Made by a program: the position numbers and the translations under genes. Shown here piece after piece: positions 52,986 through 61,493 of a stretch of DNA of 64,000 nucleotides. The notes beneath the pieces are model-generated. The model was not told the DNA's origin. It made no database searches and was given only the letters and a program-made list of their open reading frames with translations. This DNA comes from Ensifer adhaerens (GTDB lineage: Bacteria; Pseudomonadota; Alphaproteobacteria; Rhizobiales; Rhizobiaceae). The first letter of the stretch is position 1. Every line of letters starts with the position of its first letter. Location: the NCBI RefSeq assembly GCF_020035535.1, contig NZ_CP083350.1, positions 2,118,501-2,182,500 of the forward strand, written 5' to 3'.

Positions 52986-53852
52986 TTAACGGAGCCGTGC
53001 GTCGAGACGATCGCGCAGATAGTCGCCGAGCAGGCTGATGGAGAGGGTCGTGAGGACGATGACAGCGCCAGGAAAGGCGGCGAGCCACCATGCAATTGCG
53101 AGATAGTTCCGGCCGTCGGCCACCATCAGGCCCAGGCTGGTCGCCGGCGGCTGGATACCGAGGCCGAGGAAGCTCAAGCCGCTTTCCAGCAGGATGATTT
53201 CTGGGAAGTTCACCGTGAACTGTACGATGAGCGGGCCGGCGATGTTGGGCAGCATATGACGGAGGTAGATGCGCATCGGCGGAACGCCGACGACGCGGGC
53301 CGCTTCCGCGTATCCCTCCTCCTTTGCGCTGAGGACCAGTCCGCGAGTCAGTCGCGCATAACGTTCCCAGCTCGCAAAACCGACGAGGAATACGAACAGA
53401 AGGGGGCTTGAGCCGAACAGCGCAAGCACGCCGAGGGCGATAACGATGAATGGGATCGACGCCATCGCGTCGGCGAACCCCATGATGATATTGTCTACCC
53501 ATCCGCCGAAATGTGCGGCCAGAAGTCCGAGGGTCGTTCCGACCAGTGCGCAGATCAACGAGCCAATCAACGCGATCATTAGCGTCGTCTGCGTGGCGAC
53601 CAGCAGGTTGCTGAGAACGTCGCGCCCGAGATAATCCGTGCCAAGCAGATGGCTTGACGACGCGAGGGGCCGCGCGAAACGCGAAAGCGGATCCTGGCTG
53701 AGATAGTCGAATGGTGCCAGCCACTGCGCCGTAATGGCGACAAAGACGACAATGCAGATCCACAGGCAGCACAGTGCGATGCTTGCAGGCATTCGATGGA
53801 ATGGAGCCCACATCGTGTTGCGGAACGAGCGGGGTGAGGTCGCGGCCGTCAT
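52986..53852 (-). CDS. ABC transporter permease, DppC type (acc-like operon)
   Basis: A 288-residue permease with a first helix SIALCCLWICIVVFVAITAQWLAPF, LLGTDYLGRDVLSNLLVAT, the EAA-like AARVVGVPPMRIYLRHMLPNIAGP, and the final FLGLGIQPPATSLGLMVAD. ATG 53852 follows the preceding stop directly with GGAAGCATTGAT as ribosome site; the longer frame from 53888 would overlap the other permease. It forms the channel together with the DppB-like permease. Confidence 0.92.
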   Translation of the reverse strand: MTAATSPRSFRNTMWAPFHRMPASIALCCLWICIVVFVAITAQWLAPFDYLSQDPLSRFARPLASSSHLLGTDYLGRDVLSNLLVATQTTLMIALIGSLICALVGTTLGLLAAHFGGWVDNIIMGFADAMASIPFIVIALGVLALFGSSPLLFVFLVGFASWERYARLTRGLVLSAKEEGYAEAARVVGVPPMRIYLRHMLPNIAGPLIVQFTVNFPEIILLESGLSFLGLGIQPPATSLGLMVADGRNYLAIAWWLAAFPGAVIVLTTLSISLLGDYLRDRLDARLR

Positions 53853-53853
53853 A

Positions 53854-54774
53854 TCAATGCTTCCTGATTTTCGGATTGGCGACCGCATAGAGCACGTCGA
53901 CGGTCAGATTGATGATGACCATGAAGGCGGTGAACAGGATGATCATCGCCTGCACGACGGGCAGGTCCCCGGTGCTGGTGGCGCTGACGAACCCGCTCCC
54001 AAGCCCGGGCCAGGAAAACACAGGCTCAATCAGCGCGGCGCCGCCCATCAAGCCGCCGGCGACGAAGCCGAGGGTAGTCACCATCGGGATCGCAGCGTTC
54101 GGAAGAGCATGACGAAGGATGATCTCCCAATTCGGGATGCCGTCACCACGCGCGGCCGCGATGTAAGGTTGCCCCAGAACATCGATCAGGGTCGATCGCA
54201 TGAAACGGGCTATTGCGGCTGCATTGAACAGCGCGAAAGTCGCGACCGGCAGAATCGCATGCTTCCAGGTGGAACTGCCGGAGCTTGGCAGCACCCGCAG
54301 CCAGACGGCAAACATAAATACGAAGACGAGGCCGAGCAGAAAGTTCGGCACGCTGTATCCGAGCACGGCCCCGGCCATGACGCCCTTGTCGATCGTAGAA
54401 TCGCGCCGAACAGCGGCAAGGATTCCGGCCGGAATCCCGATAACAATGCTCAGAACGAAGGCCGGCACAGTCAAGGCAAGTGTCTTCGGGATCCTTTCGC
54501 CGACAACGTCAAAAACTTCCCGTCCATCGGCGAACGAGATACCGAAATCACCTCGAAGTGCATTGGAGACGAAGAGCAAATATTGCTCCGGGAGCGAACG
54601 GTCGAGGCCCCACTTGGCGTTGAACGCGGCAAGCGCCTCCGGTCCCGCATTGTCCGAGAGCATTTGTTGGGCTGGATCGCCGCTCAAACGTAGAATGATG
54701 AAGACGAGTGTGACCGTGAATGCAAGCACCACGAGCGCCCGGACTATGCGGGCAAGGATGAACCCAGTCATCAT
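53854..54774 (-). CDS. ABC transporter permease, DppB type (acc-like operon)
   Basis: A 306-residue permease. The N-terminal helix is ILARIVRALVVLAFTVTLVFIILRLSGDPA, then AKWGLDRSLPEQYLLFV, and the BPD core with HALPNAAIPMVTTLGFVAGGLMGGAALIEPVFSWPGLGSGF, ending YAVANPKIRKH. ATG 54774 overlaps the ATPase stop by ATGA. The earlier in-frame codons to 54888 are open only by chance within the ATPase gene. Confidence 0.92.
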   Translation of the reverse strand: MMTGFILARIVRALVVLAFTVTLVFIILRLSGDPAQQMLSDNAGPEALAAFNAKWGLDRSLPEQYLLFVSNALRGDFGISFADGREVFDVVGERIPKTLALTVPAFVLSIVIGIPAGILAAVRRDSTIDKGVMAGAVLGYSVPNFLLGLVFVFMFAVWLRVLPSSGSSTWKHAILPVATFALFNAAAIARFMRSTLIDVLGQPYIAAARGDGIPNWEIILRHALPNAAIPMVTTLGFVAGGLMGGAALIEPVFSWPGLGSGFVSATSTGDLPVVQAMIILFTAFMVIINLTVDVLYAVANPKIRKH

Positions 54775-55778
54775 GCCGTTTCCTTCTGCGCCATTGTTGC
54801 GTCCATATGTGCAGAAACTTCCTCGGCCCGGTGACAAGCTGCCTGCTGATTGCCGACGGTGGTGAGGCTCGGCGTCTCGATCGCACATCGGTCAATCGCG
54901 AACGGACAGCGTGACCGGAATGCGCAACCTTGCGTCACCTTTCCAGCGTCCAGCTCTCCTTTGATCGGCGGCTCGATATTGCGGACCGTTGGATCCATGG
55001 TCGGCACCGAGGCAAGCAGCGCGCGCGTATATGGATGTCGCGGATGTTCGTAGACGGATTTGATGTCTCCGGTCTCGACGATGCGGCCGAGATACATCAC
55101 GGCGATGCGGTCGACGAGATGCCGGACGATGCGCAGGTCGTGCGTGATGAAAATGTAAGCGAGATCGAGTTCCTGCCAGAGCGATCGCAGAAGCGCGACG
55201 ACCTGGGCTTGCACGGATACATCGAGAGCGGACACGGCCTCGTCGAAGACGACGAGCTTCGGGTTAAGGACGAGAGCGCGGGCGATGACGACGCGCTGCC
55301 GTTGGCCACCCGACATCTGATGCGGATACCGGTTCATCATTGCGCTCGGCAAGCCAGTCCGTGTGAGCATCGCGGCGGCCCGCTCATAGGCTTCCGCGCG
55401 ACCAGCGATATCATGGACCAGCAATCCTTCAGCGACCTGTTGTCCGATCGTCATCTGCGGATTAAGGGCCGACAATGGGTTTTGTTGAACCAGGGAGGTT
55501 CGAACGCGGAACCTCGCCCAGTCCTGTGCGCGACGGTCCTTGTGGTTGACGCCCTCGAACCACACATCGCCCGTTGTGGGCGTGGTTAATCCAAGAAGAA
55601 GTCGCCCAAGGGTCGACTTGCCGCTTCCCGACTCGCCGACGACGCCGATCCTCTCCCGCTGAGACAGTTCGAAACTGATGGAGTCGGTCGCAAGCTGGCT
55701 GGTGGACTTGGCGAAGAGGCCGACCTTGTGACGAAATGCCTTGGTAAGATCACGGGTTTGAAGCAGGGGTGCGTTCAT
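54771..55778 (-). CDS. ABC transporter ATPase, DppF type (acc-like operon)
   Basis: A 335-residue ATPase with Walker [13 protein letters not shown]-loop VQQNPLSALNPQ, signature MSGGQRQR, Walker B LVVFDEAVSALD (EA-VS in place of the usual EP-TS) and switch ITHDLRIVRHL. The C-terminal module is CAFRSRCPFAIDRC. It overlaps the DppD-type ATPase upstream and the permease downstream, each by four bases. Confidence 0.92.
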   Translation of the reverse strand: MNAPLLQTRDLTKAFRHKVGLFAKSTSQLATDSISFELSQRERIGVVGESGSGKSTLGRLLLGLTTPTTGDVWFEGVNHKDRRAQDWARFRVRTSLVQQNPLSALNPQMTIGQQVAEGLLVHDIAGRAEAYERAAAMLTRTGLPSAMMNRYPHQMSGGQRQRVVIARALVLNPKLVVFDEAVSALDVSVQAQVVALLRSLWQELDLAYIFITHDLRIVRHLVDRIAVMYLGRIVETGDIKSVYEHPRHPYTRALLASVPTMDPTVRNIEPPIKGELDAGKVTQGCAFRSRCPFAIDRCAIETPSLTTVGNQQAACHRAEEVSAHMDATMAQKETA

Positions 55779-56722
55779 GCGAGCACCGGATGGAAACAGG
55801 AAGCCTCGTGGACAGGGCCAATCTTGGCGGGTGTCGGAATGCTAGCGGCACATTCTCCGCTTCCGCGCAAACAGCGCGGATGAAAGTGACAGCCCTCAGG
55901 AAGGTTGTCGAGAAGCGGCACGGATCCGGGGATAGGGGTCGGGGGGGCAAGGTCTTGCGGATCTATGCTCGGCATGCAGTCGATCAGAGCACGGGCGTAA
56001 GGGTGAGCCGGACGCTGAAGCAGCTCCGCCACGGGTGCGGTCTCGACGATCTTGCCGCAATACATGACGGCTGCCCTGTTCGCCAGGCGGGCGATGACGC
56101 CAAGATCGTGGGATACGATCATTAGGGCCATCCCGGTTTCTGCCATCAATTCTTCTAGCAGATGAAGGATCTGCGCCTGCATCGTCACGTCCAGCGCCGT
56201 CGTGGGCTCGTCGGCGATCAACAACTGTGGCTTCGCCGCGAGGGCGTGCGCGATCATCACGCGCTGGTTCATGCCACCCGAGAATTGGTGTGGGTAGGAG
56301 CGCAGGCGGCTCTTGGCGCGGTCGATGCCAACCCGTTCAAGAAGCCTCATGGCCTCGAACTGGGCATCGCCGCCCTTGAGGCCCTGATGACGGTAGAGGG
56401 CGGACTCCAAGTAATAACCGATCGTGTGGACCGGGTTGAGACTGCTGGTAGGATCCTGGAAGATCATTGCGATTTTCAGATCGGCGGCTTTGCCGGGCTT
56501 GGTCTCGTCGCGCGCTAACTCGATGCTCCCGCTTGTTTGCATGATCCCGCGCGGAAGCATGTTGGCGACCGCATAGCACGTCATACTCTTGCCACAGCCG
56601 GATTCGCCCACCAGACCGAGCGTTTGTCCGGCCTCAAGGGAGAAGCTGATTCCATCTATGATTTTTATCTTCCGTGCGGGGACCTCGACGACAAGGTCGC
56701 GAACGCTCAAGAGCTTTGGCAT
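55775..56722 (-). CDS. ABC transporter ATPase, DppD type (acc-like operon)
   Basis: A 315-residue ATPase with Walker [12 protein letters not shown] (Met instead of the usual Thr after Ser), Q-loop [11 protein letters not shown], signature FSGGMNQR, Walker [13 protein letters not shown] and switch [10 protein letters not shown]. The C-terminal part has [14 protein letters not shown]. It follows the binding-protein gene after 59 bases. Confidence 0.92.
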   Translation of the reverse strand: MPKLLSVRDLVVEVPARKIKIIDGISFSLEAGQTLGLVGESGCGKSMTCYAVANMLPRGIMQTSGSIELARDETKPGKAADLKIAMIFQDPTSSLNPVHTIGYYLESALYRHQGLKGGDAQFEAMRLLERVGIDRAKSRLRSYPHQFSGGMNQRVMIAHALAAKPQLLIADEPTTALDVTMQAQILHLLEELMAETGMALMIVSHDLGVIARLANRAAVMYCGKIVETAPVAELLQRPAHPYARALIDCMPSIDPQDLAPPTPIPGSVPLLDNLPEGCHFHPRCLRGSGECAASIPTPAKIGPVHEASCFHPVLA

Positions 56723-56781
56723 AGGGTTAACTCCGGAAGACGGTGCGCACGAATGCGCACCGCCTACGCGCTGGAATGTCG

Positions 56782-58347
56782 TTAGGAGAAGCTGAGGTTG
56801 TTACGGAATTCCATCATCTCGAAGCCGATCGGCTGCCAATGGACATCCTTGCGAGCGGCGTAGACATCGAACGGCTGGTATAGGATGACGGCGGGTGCTT
56901 CCTCCTCGAAGATGTCCCGCATGCGGTTGTAGGCGTCGAAGCGCTCCTTGCCGTCGGGCAGTTGCGAGACCTTCACGCACAGCTCGTTGAATTCTGCAGG
57001 GGCTTTCCATCCCCACCGCTTCTGCACTTGCCCCCTGGGGCCGAACTCGCAGACCATCGTCGCCCAGGCGTCCGTCAGCCACTGACCATTGGACCAGTTC
57101 CTGATGTAGCTGTCCGGGTCCTTCGGAGCCGCGCCCGGCGCATAGACCTTTGGCACGACATTGACGCCGATCTGCTTCCACATCTCGATCATCATCATCA
57201 AGGCTGGCACGGCGTTGGCGTAGTAGTTGCCCATCGTATGGTAGGTGATAGGCGAGCCGTCGTAGCCGCTTTCCTTCACCAGGCGCTTGGCTTCCTCAAT
57301 GTTGTATTCCATGGCAGGTCGATCCGGATCGAAGGTCTTGCCATAGTTCGGAAAATTGAAGCCGTGCGGGATCGACGCCTTGTTTTTCCAAAGGGATTCG
57401 ACCATCACCGGACGATTGACTGCGAGGGACAGCGCACGTCGCAGGGTTTTCGATTTGAAGACTGGCTGGTTCATGTTGAACGTGAACATGTGGAAGTTCT
57501 CGACAACATTTCCACGTGTTTCCAGGTCGGAGTAACCGTTCACGAGTTCCATGTCGTCCGGTGTCAGCGTCGTGACGATATCGTACTCACCGCTGATCAG
57601 GCCGGCCACGCGAGTGGCTGGCTCCGCGACGAGCTGATATGTAATTTTCGAAGCTGTCGGCTTGACACCCCAGTAGTCGTCGTTCGCTTCGACGACCACG
57701 CGATCACCGGCGATTGCCTCAACAAACTTGTACGGCCCCGTTCCGATCGGCTTGTTGCCGAAGCCGACGGCTCCAAGGCTCTTATAGTGGTCCTTTGGAA
57801 CGATGCGGCCCATCCAAGATGCCACATAGTTTTCAGTCAGGTGGCTGGGAGTCTTGGTACGCAGCACCACCGTGTACTTGTCTTCGACAATGGGTTCATC
57901 GAAATCGAGCGAGTAGGCCGCGCCGAGCGGGATTGTCTTGATCGCGTCAGGCCCCCAAAGTCGCTCCGAGGAGAATGTGTAGGCGACGTCGTCCGCAGTC
58001 ATTTCGACGCCGTTGTGGAACATCACTTTCTGCCGCAGCTTGAAGCGCACCGAATTGCCGTCGATACGTTCCCAGCTTTCGGCAAGCGCAGGCACCAGGC
58101 CGATTCCGTTTCCCGGCGCGCCATTACCGAAGAAGTCGCGCGCGATCAGCGTGTCGAAAATCTGGTTGACGATGCGAGGGCCGACGTTGCTGATGGCGTT
58201 TATCGGCTCCAGCGTAGCCGGCAGGCCGTTCACGCCAATCTTGAGCGTGCGGCGTTCCTGTGCGAACGCGAACTTCATGCTTGTCGTCGTTGCGAGCGCC
58301 GCGACGCTCGCTCCGATGATGAAATTTCTACGGCTGGTCGTAAGCAT
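56782..58347 (-). CDS. ABC importer substrate-binding protein, family 5 (AccA-like)
   Basis: A 521-residue periplasmic binding protein. The N-terminus MLTTSRRNFIIGASVAAL has a twin-arginine motif, with cleavage near FAFAQER. Family-5 features are LKIGVNGLPATLEPINAISN, FHNGVEMTADDVAYTF, KPIGTGPYKFVE and SKTLRRALSLAVNRPVM. It is the first structural gene after the DeoR regulator, as accA is after accR on Ti plasmids. AccA binds agrocinopine, an opine sugar phosphodiester. Binding of a similar phosphodiester is inferred from the downstream phosphodiesterase and phosphatase. Confidence 0.9.
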   Translation of the reverse strand: MLTTSRRNFIIGASVAALATTTSMKFAFAQERRTLKIGVNGLPATLEPINAISNVGPRIVNQIFDTLIARDFFGNGAPGNGIGLVPALAESWERIDGNSVRFKLRQKVMFHNGVEMTADDVAYTFSSERLWGPDAIKTIPLGAAYSLDFDEPIVEDKYTVVLRTKTPSHLTENYVASWMGRIVPKDHYKSLGAVGFGNKPIGTGPYKFVEAIAGDRVVVEANDDYWGVKPTASKITYQLVAEPATRVAGLISGEYDIVTTLTPDDMELVNGYSDLETRGNVVENFHMFTFNMNQPVFKSKTLRRALSLAVNRPVMVESLWKNKASIPHGFNFPNYGKTFDPDRPAMEYNIEEAKRLVKESGYDGSPITYHTMGNYYANAVPALMMMIEMWKQIGVNVVPKVYAPGAAPKDPDSYIRNWSNGQWLTDAWATMVCEFGPRGQVQKRWGWKAPAEFNELCVKVSQLPDGKERFDAYNRMRDIFEEEAPAVILYQPFDVYAARKDVHWQPIGFEMMEFRNNLSFS

Positions 58348-58398
58348 CTAATGTCTCCTGCTTGGCAAGATGCTGTTGATGGATAAGGGGGATCCGAT

Positions 58399-59172
58399 TC
58401 AGTTCGCGATGACGAACTTCTTGCGCAGCTTCTCTGGGGCCGCATCGATGATGGATCTCGTGCCGCGGTCAGTAACGATTAGGCCGACGTCTTCGATTCT
58501 CGCGACCACGGACAGGCTGGACTTTGTGAACTTCGAATGATCAGCCACGACGATGACCCGTCGCGACACTTCCATCATGACTTTCGCGATACTCGCGTTC
58601 ACAGGCTCTACGGTGCAGACCAACCCCCGATCGACGTCGATCGATGCCGCGTTGAGGATTAGCTTGTCGACGTTGAATTGCCGAATGAACTGCTCCGCCA
58701 GCGGGCCACGGAAGGAATGGTTTGTGTCGGTGTATTCGCCACCGACCGAGTAGACGCTGTGCTGCCCGTCGCGAGTCAGTTCCGCAACGATATCGAGACC
58801 GTTCGAAATGATGGTGAGGTTTTTACGCCCAGCCAGCTTCTTCGCAACTTCCAGCGCTGTGGTGCCGGCGTCGAGAAGCACGGTATCGCCATCTACGATC
58901 ATACTCGATACGGCGTTGGCGATCGCGACCTTCTCTTGCAGGTTCCAGACGGAGCGGGCAGCATTCGTCTTGTCCTGCGCCACCTGATTGATGCCGACGG
59001 CACCGCCATGCGTCCGGCGGAGCAATCCAGCCTCCTCGAGTTCACCAAGGTCACGGCGAACGGTCGCGACAGAGATGTCAAACCGCTCGGTCAGGGTGCG
59101 GATGTCGATGAAGTTATGCTCTCGCAACATCTCCACGATCTTGGCCTGGCGGTCTTCAGCTTGTGTCAACAC
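58399..59172 (-). CDS. DeoR family transcriptional repressor (AccR-like)
   Basis: A regulator of about 257 residues. The N-terminal helix-turn-helix is RQAKIVEMLREHNFIDIRTLTERFDISVATVRRDLGELEEAGLLRRTHGGAV, the DeoR signature. The C-terminal half is a phosphosugar-sensing DeoRC domain (DTVLLDAGTTALEVAKKL and VVVADHSKFTKSSL-like VIVVADHSKFTKSS). The start is probably GTG 59172, which has CAAAGGAAAC in front; the longer frame to GTG 59211 would cover a palindrome. It sits upstream of the binding protein in the same direction. In this family the inducer is usually a phosphorylated sugar, consistent with the phosphodiesterase product. Confidence 0.9.
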   Translation of the reverse strand: MLTQAEDRQAKIVEMLREHNFIDIRTLTERFDISVATVRRDLGELEEAGLLRRTHGGAVGINQVAQDKTNAARSVWNLQEKVAIANAVSSMIVDGDTVLLDAGTTALEVAKKLAGRKNLTIISNGLDIVAELTRDGQHSVYSVGGEYTDTNHSFRGPLAEQFIRQFNVDKLILNAASIDVDRGLVCTVEPVNASIAKVMMEVSRRVIVVADHSKFTKSSLSVVARIEDVGLIVTDRGTRSIIDAAPEKLRKKFVIAN

Positions 59173-59203
59173 GTCACGTTTCCTTTGTCGGATATGAAGC
59201 ATT

Positions 59204-59221
59204 TCGATCACGCGTGATCGA
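59204..59221. promoter_or_regulatory. Perfect 18-base palindrome, DeoR operator candidate (proximal)
   Basis: TCGATCACGCGTGATCGA is its own reverse complement. It lies about 30 bases upstream of the likely GTG start of the DeoR regulator. Its half-site TCGATCAC is shared with the palindrome at 59332. Confidence 0.65.
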
Positions 59222-59331
59222 TATCTATCGTCACTAGATGACAGTCATATGACGGAAAACGGGCCTTTTGCGAACAAATATGTTTGTGCAATGCGTCAAT
59301 TCTGTACTGCGTCGCGCAAAAAACATAGCGT

Positions 59332-59349
59332 GTGATCGAAATCGATCAC
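59332..59349. promoter_or_regulatory. Second palindrome with the same half-site, DeoR operator candidate (distal)
   Basis: GTGATCGA-AA-TCGATCAC has the same 8-base half-sites as the palindrome at 59204 but in the opposite (divergent versus convergent) order. Centre-to-centre spacing is 128 bases, which would permit looping by a DeoR-type repressor. Confidence 0.6.
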
Positions 59350-59575
59350 TGCTTCAGAATAACTCACTCGGGCCATAAGTACGTATGATCGACCGTTGTG
59401 ACGGGCCTCGATATCCAGGGGCCGGGTCCGTAGTGATCCGGGCGTGAAAGCCGACGCGACCGAAAGCCTGTGTCGGTTCCTACGCAAGCTGAATGGGTGG
59501 ACCCTAGCTTTGCCATTTGCCCAACGAAAAAGCCTGGCTGGCGTCCTCGCTGCCATAGTGCCTCATGCGTCGGTC

Positions 59576-59982
59576 GACATTTCAGGCAAGTGGATTGCGG
59601 GCGATCTCCGTCGGACGACCAATTCCCGCTGTACGAGGCCGCGTTCCGGCAAGTGCGCGATAAAGTCGTGTTCCGACAAGGGGCACGTATCGCGAAATTG
59701 CTGAATGTATGAACGTTTTCCCGTTGCGCTACTTTGAACGGCAGAACGCCTGCGTCGCCCATGGCATAGGACTTTGCAACGACAATCCACTATTCATGCA
59801 TAAACGTGGCTTTGACGTTGGCGGGCACGACGGCGTGGATGAGGAGAACATAGTCTTTTGCGTTGAGAGCTTTGTCGGCGATCCGTATGGAGGGAAGGCG
59901 TGGCGCTTTAGGAGCAGATTCTCGTCACCGCAAATGGCCCGTAAAACTGTCCGGTTACGTGTACGAGGAACAAATTCTTTAG
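59576..59982 (+). pseudogene. Decayed 3' fragment of an M24 DddP-like hydrolase gene
   Basis: About 400 bases closely match the 3' third of the M24 gene at 45736 (from GACATTTCA onward to the final CTTTAG). They carry several short gaps and substitutions that break the frame, including a stop after the match to GCTGAAT and a shift near GGAGGGAAGGCG. The segment still carries HGIGLCNDNPLFMHKRGFD, i.e. the piece that is deleted in the copy at 46725. The 5' two-thirds of the gene are missing. Divergence from the other copy shows that the duplication is not very recent. Confidence 0.8.
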
Positions 59983-60116
59983 GTATTTAGGGGGGGATTT
60001 GCCTGGTTTCGGCTGCCCCGTAGACCTGATGCAAACAGCAGTTCGGCTTGTCGCCCACCCAGTTCCGTCCATGGCGGCTGCCTGTCGGCGAATACTTCCG
60101 CCTGTCGAAATATGAG

Positions 60117-60141
60117 TGCGGCCCCTTGTGAAAGGGCCGCA
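60117..60141 (-). terminator. Hairpin after the epoxide hydrolase
   Basis: TGCGGCCC and GGGCCGCA form a perfect eight-base stem around a nine-base loop, 18 bases beyond the epoxide hydrolase stop. The tail is not T-rich, so termination efficiency is uncertain. Confidence 0.45.
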
Positions 60142-60158
60142 TCTATCGCTAAGCTAGG

Positions 60159-61493
60159 TCATCGTACGGACTTAAATGCCGCACGCAGCTCTTCTGCAAA
60201 TAACTGGGGCTGTTCCCAAGCCGCGAAGTGGCCACCCTTCTCCACCTGGTTGTAGTAGTAGAGAGATGGATAAGCTTGCTCGCTCCAGCTTTCGGGCGCA
60301 CGGTAGATTTCCTTCGGAAATACTGAGATGGCCACAGGTACCTTGATGTCTCTGGTCTTTTGCGCATCAGCACTAAAGTTATTGTTGTTGTTCTCCCAAT
60401 AGAAACGAGATGCTGAAGCTCCGGTGTTGGTCAACCAATACAACGTGATGTCATTCAACATCTCGTCCTTTGTGAATACTCGCTCCGGATTGCCATCGCT
60501 ATCGCTCCACTGGGCGAGCTTCTCGTAAATCCAGGCGGCAAGCCCCGATGGCGAATCTGCAAGAGGGAAGCCGATCGTCTGGGGTCGCGTAACCATCATA
60601 GCGCCGTAGGCAGCGTTACGGCCGAAGAAGCTGCTCAGCGATTGATACGCTTCTCGTTCAGGCGCAGTGAGTTCCGCAGGCGCCGGCTCGCCGCTGTTGA
60701 TGGGTTTCAGCAGATTGCTGGGAATGGTCGCAGGCATGTTCAAATGGATGGCGCGCAGGCCCTCTGGCGCTTGACGGGCTAACGCGTCGGAGATGACCGA
60801 GCCGTGGTCCCCGCCCTGCGAGACGTAGTTCTTGTAGCCGAGGCGCTTCATCAGAACATCCCACGCTTTGGCAGTCCGATCAGGCCCCCAGCCCAGTTCG
60901 GTCGGTTTTCCGGAAAAGCCGTGTCCGGGGATCGACGGAATGATCACGTCGAACGCGTCATCTGCGCTGCCGCCGTATGATGTAGGGTCGGTCAGAGGTC
61001 CGATGGTCTTGATGAATTCAAACATGGACCCCGGCCAGCCGTGCGTCAGTAGGAGCGGCAAGGCATTCGGGTGGCGCGATTTGACGTGGATGAACTGAAT
61101 GTCGACGCCGTCGATGTTTGTAATAAACTGCGGCAGAGCATTGAGTTCCGCTTCGGCTTTCCGCCAATCGTAGTCGGTCCCCCAATAGCGAACCAATTCC
61201 TGAACGCGAGCCAGTTGGATGCCCTGAGAGTCGTCATTGACGGTCTCCTTGTCGGGCCACCGGGTCTCGGCGATGCGCCGACGCAGGTCGTCGAGCTGAG
61301 CTTGCGGGACGTGGAACTCGAAGGGACGAATGCTCTCGTCCGTTGTCGCACTTGCCGCAACCGTAGAGTTTGCGTCAGCGGCATTTGCAGACAGTACATA
61401 GCCAGCCGGCAGGAACAGCATTGAGCCGAGTGCCACTGCTATGATCCTGTCCGCTGTCCTGCTGCGAGTATTAACCTTTTCTGATTTGGTCAT
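60159..61493 (-). CDS. Exported epoxide hydrolase, microsomal type with EHN domain
   Basis: A 444-residue alpha/beta-hydrolase that would open an epoxide to a diol. It begins with a signal peptide (hydrophobic IIAVALGSMLFLPAGYVLSANA, cleavage near residue 38), then the epoxide-hydrolase N-terminal domain (IRPFEFHVPQAQLDDLRRRIAETRWP), the oxyanion motif LLLTHGWPGSMFEF, the nucleophile Asp in QGGDHGS, and the catalytic His in KGGHFAAWEQPQLF. ATG 61493 has TAGGAAGTGTTTC before it and gives the signal peptide; the extra codons to 61766 are not conserved. Most family members are cytoplasmic, so export is notable. No partner genes are adjacent. Confidence 0.9.
   Translation of the reverse strand: MTKSEKVNTRSRTADRIIAVALGSMLFLPAGYVLSANAADANSTVAASATTDESIRPFEFHVPQAQLDDLRRRIAETRWPDKETVNDDSQGIQLARVQELVRYWGTDYDWRKAEAELNALPQFITNIDGVDIQFIHVKSRHPNALPLLLTHGWPGSMFEFIKTIGPLTDPTSYGGSADDAFDVIIPSIPGHGFSGKPTELGWGPDRTAKAWDVLMKRLGYKNYVSQGGDHGSVISDALARQAPEGLRAIHLNMPATIPSNLLKPINSGEPAPAELTAPEREAYQSLSSFFGRNAAYGAMMVTRPQTIGFPLADSPSGLAAWIYEKLAQWSDSDGNPERVFTKDEMLNDITLYWLTNTGASASRFYWENNNNNFSADAQKTRDIKVPVAISVFPKEIYRAPESWSEQAYPSLYYYNQVEKGGHFAAWEQPQLFAEELRAAFKSVR

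Larger units (their letters stand above)
59173..60158. other. Long intergenic region: operator palindromes and a gene relic
   Basis: This 986-base stretch holds two related palindromes close to the regulator, then about 230 bases without recognisable content, the decayed M24 fragment (59576-59982), and a hairpin before the epoxide hydrolase end. The minus-strand frames around 59296-59790 are antisense to the relic and not credible as genes. Confidence 0.6.

Noticed and set aside
53734..54693. 319-codon open frame on the plus strand opposite the two permeases
   Set aside because: Highly charged antisense translation of membrane-helix genes; no motif.
56962..58386. 474-codon open frame on the plus strand opposite the binding-protein gene
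   Set aside because: Antisense to a gene with clear family-5 motifs; composition rich in His, Arg and Val with no recognisable domain.
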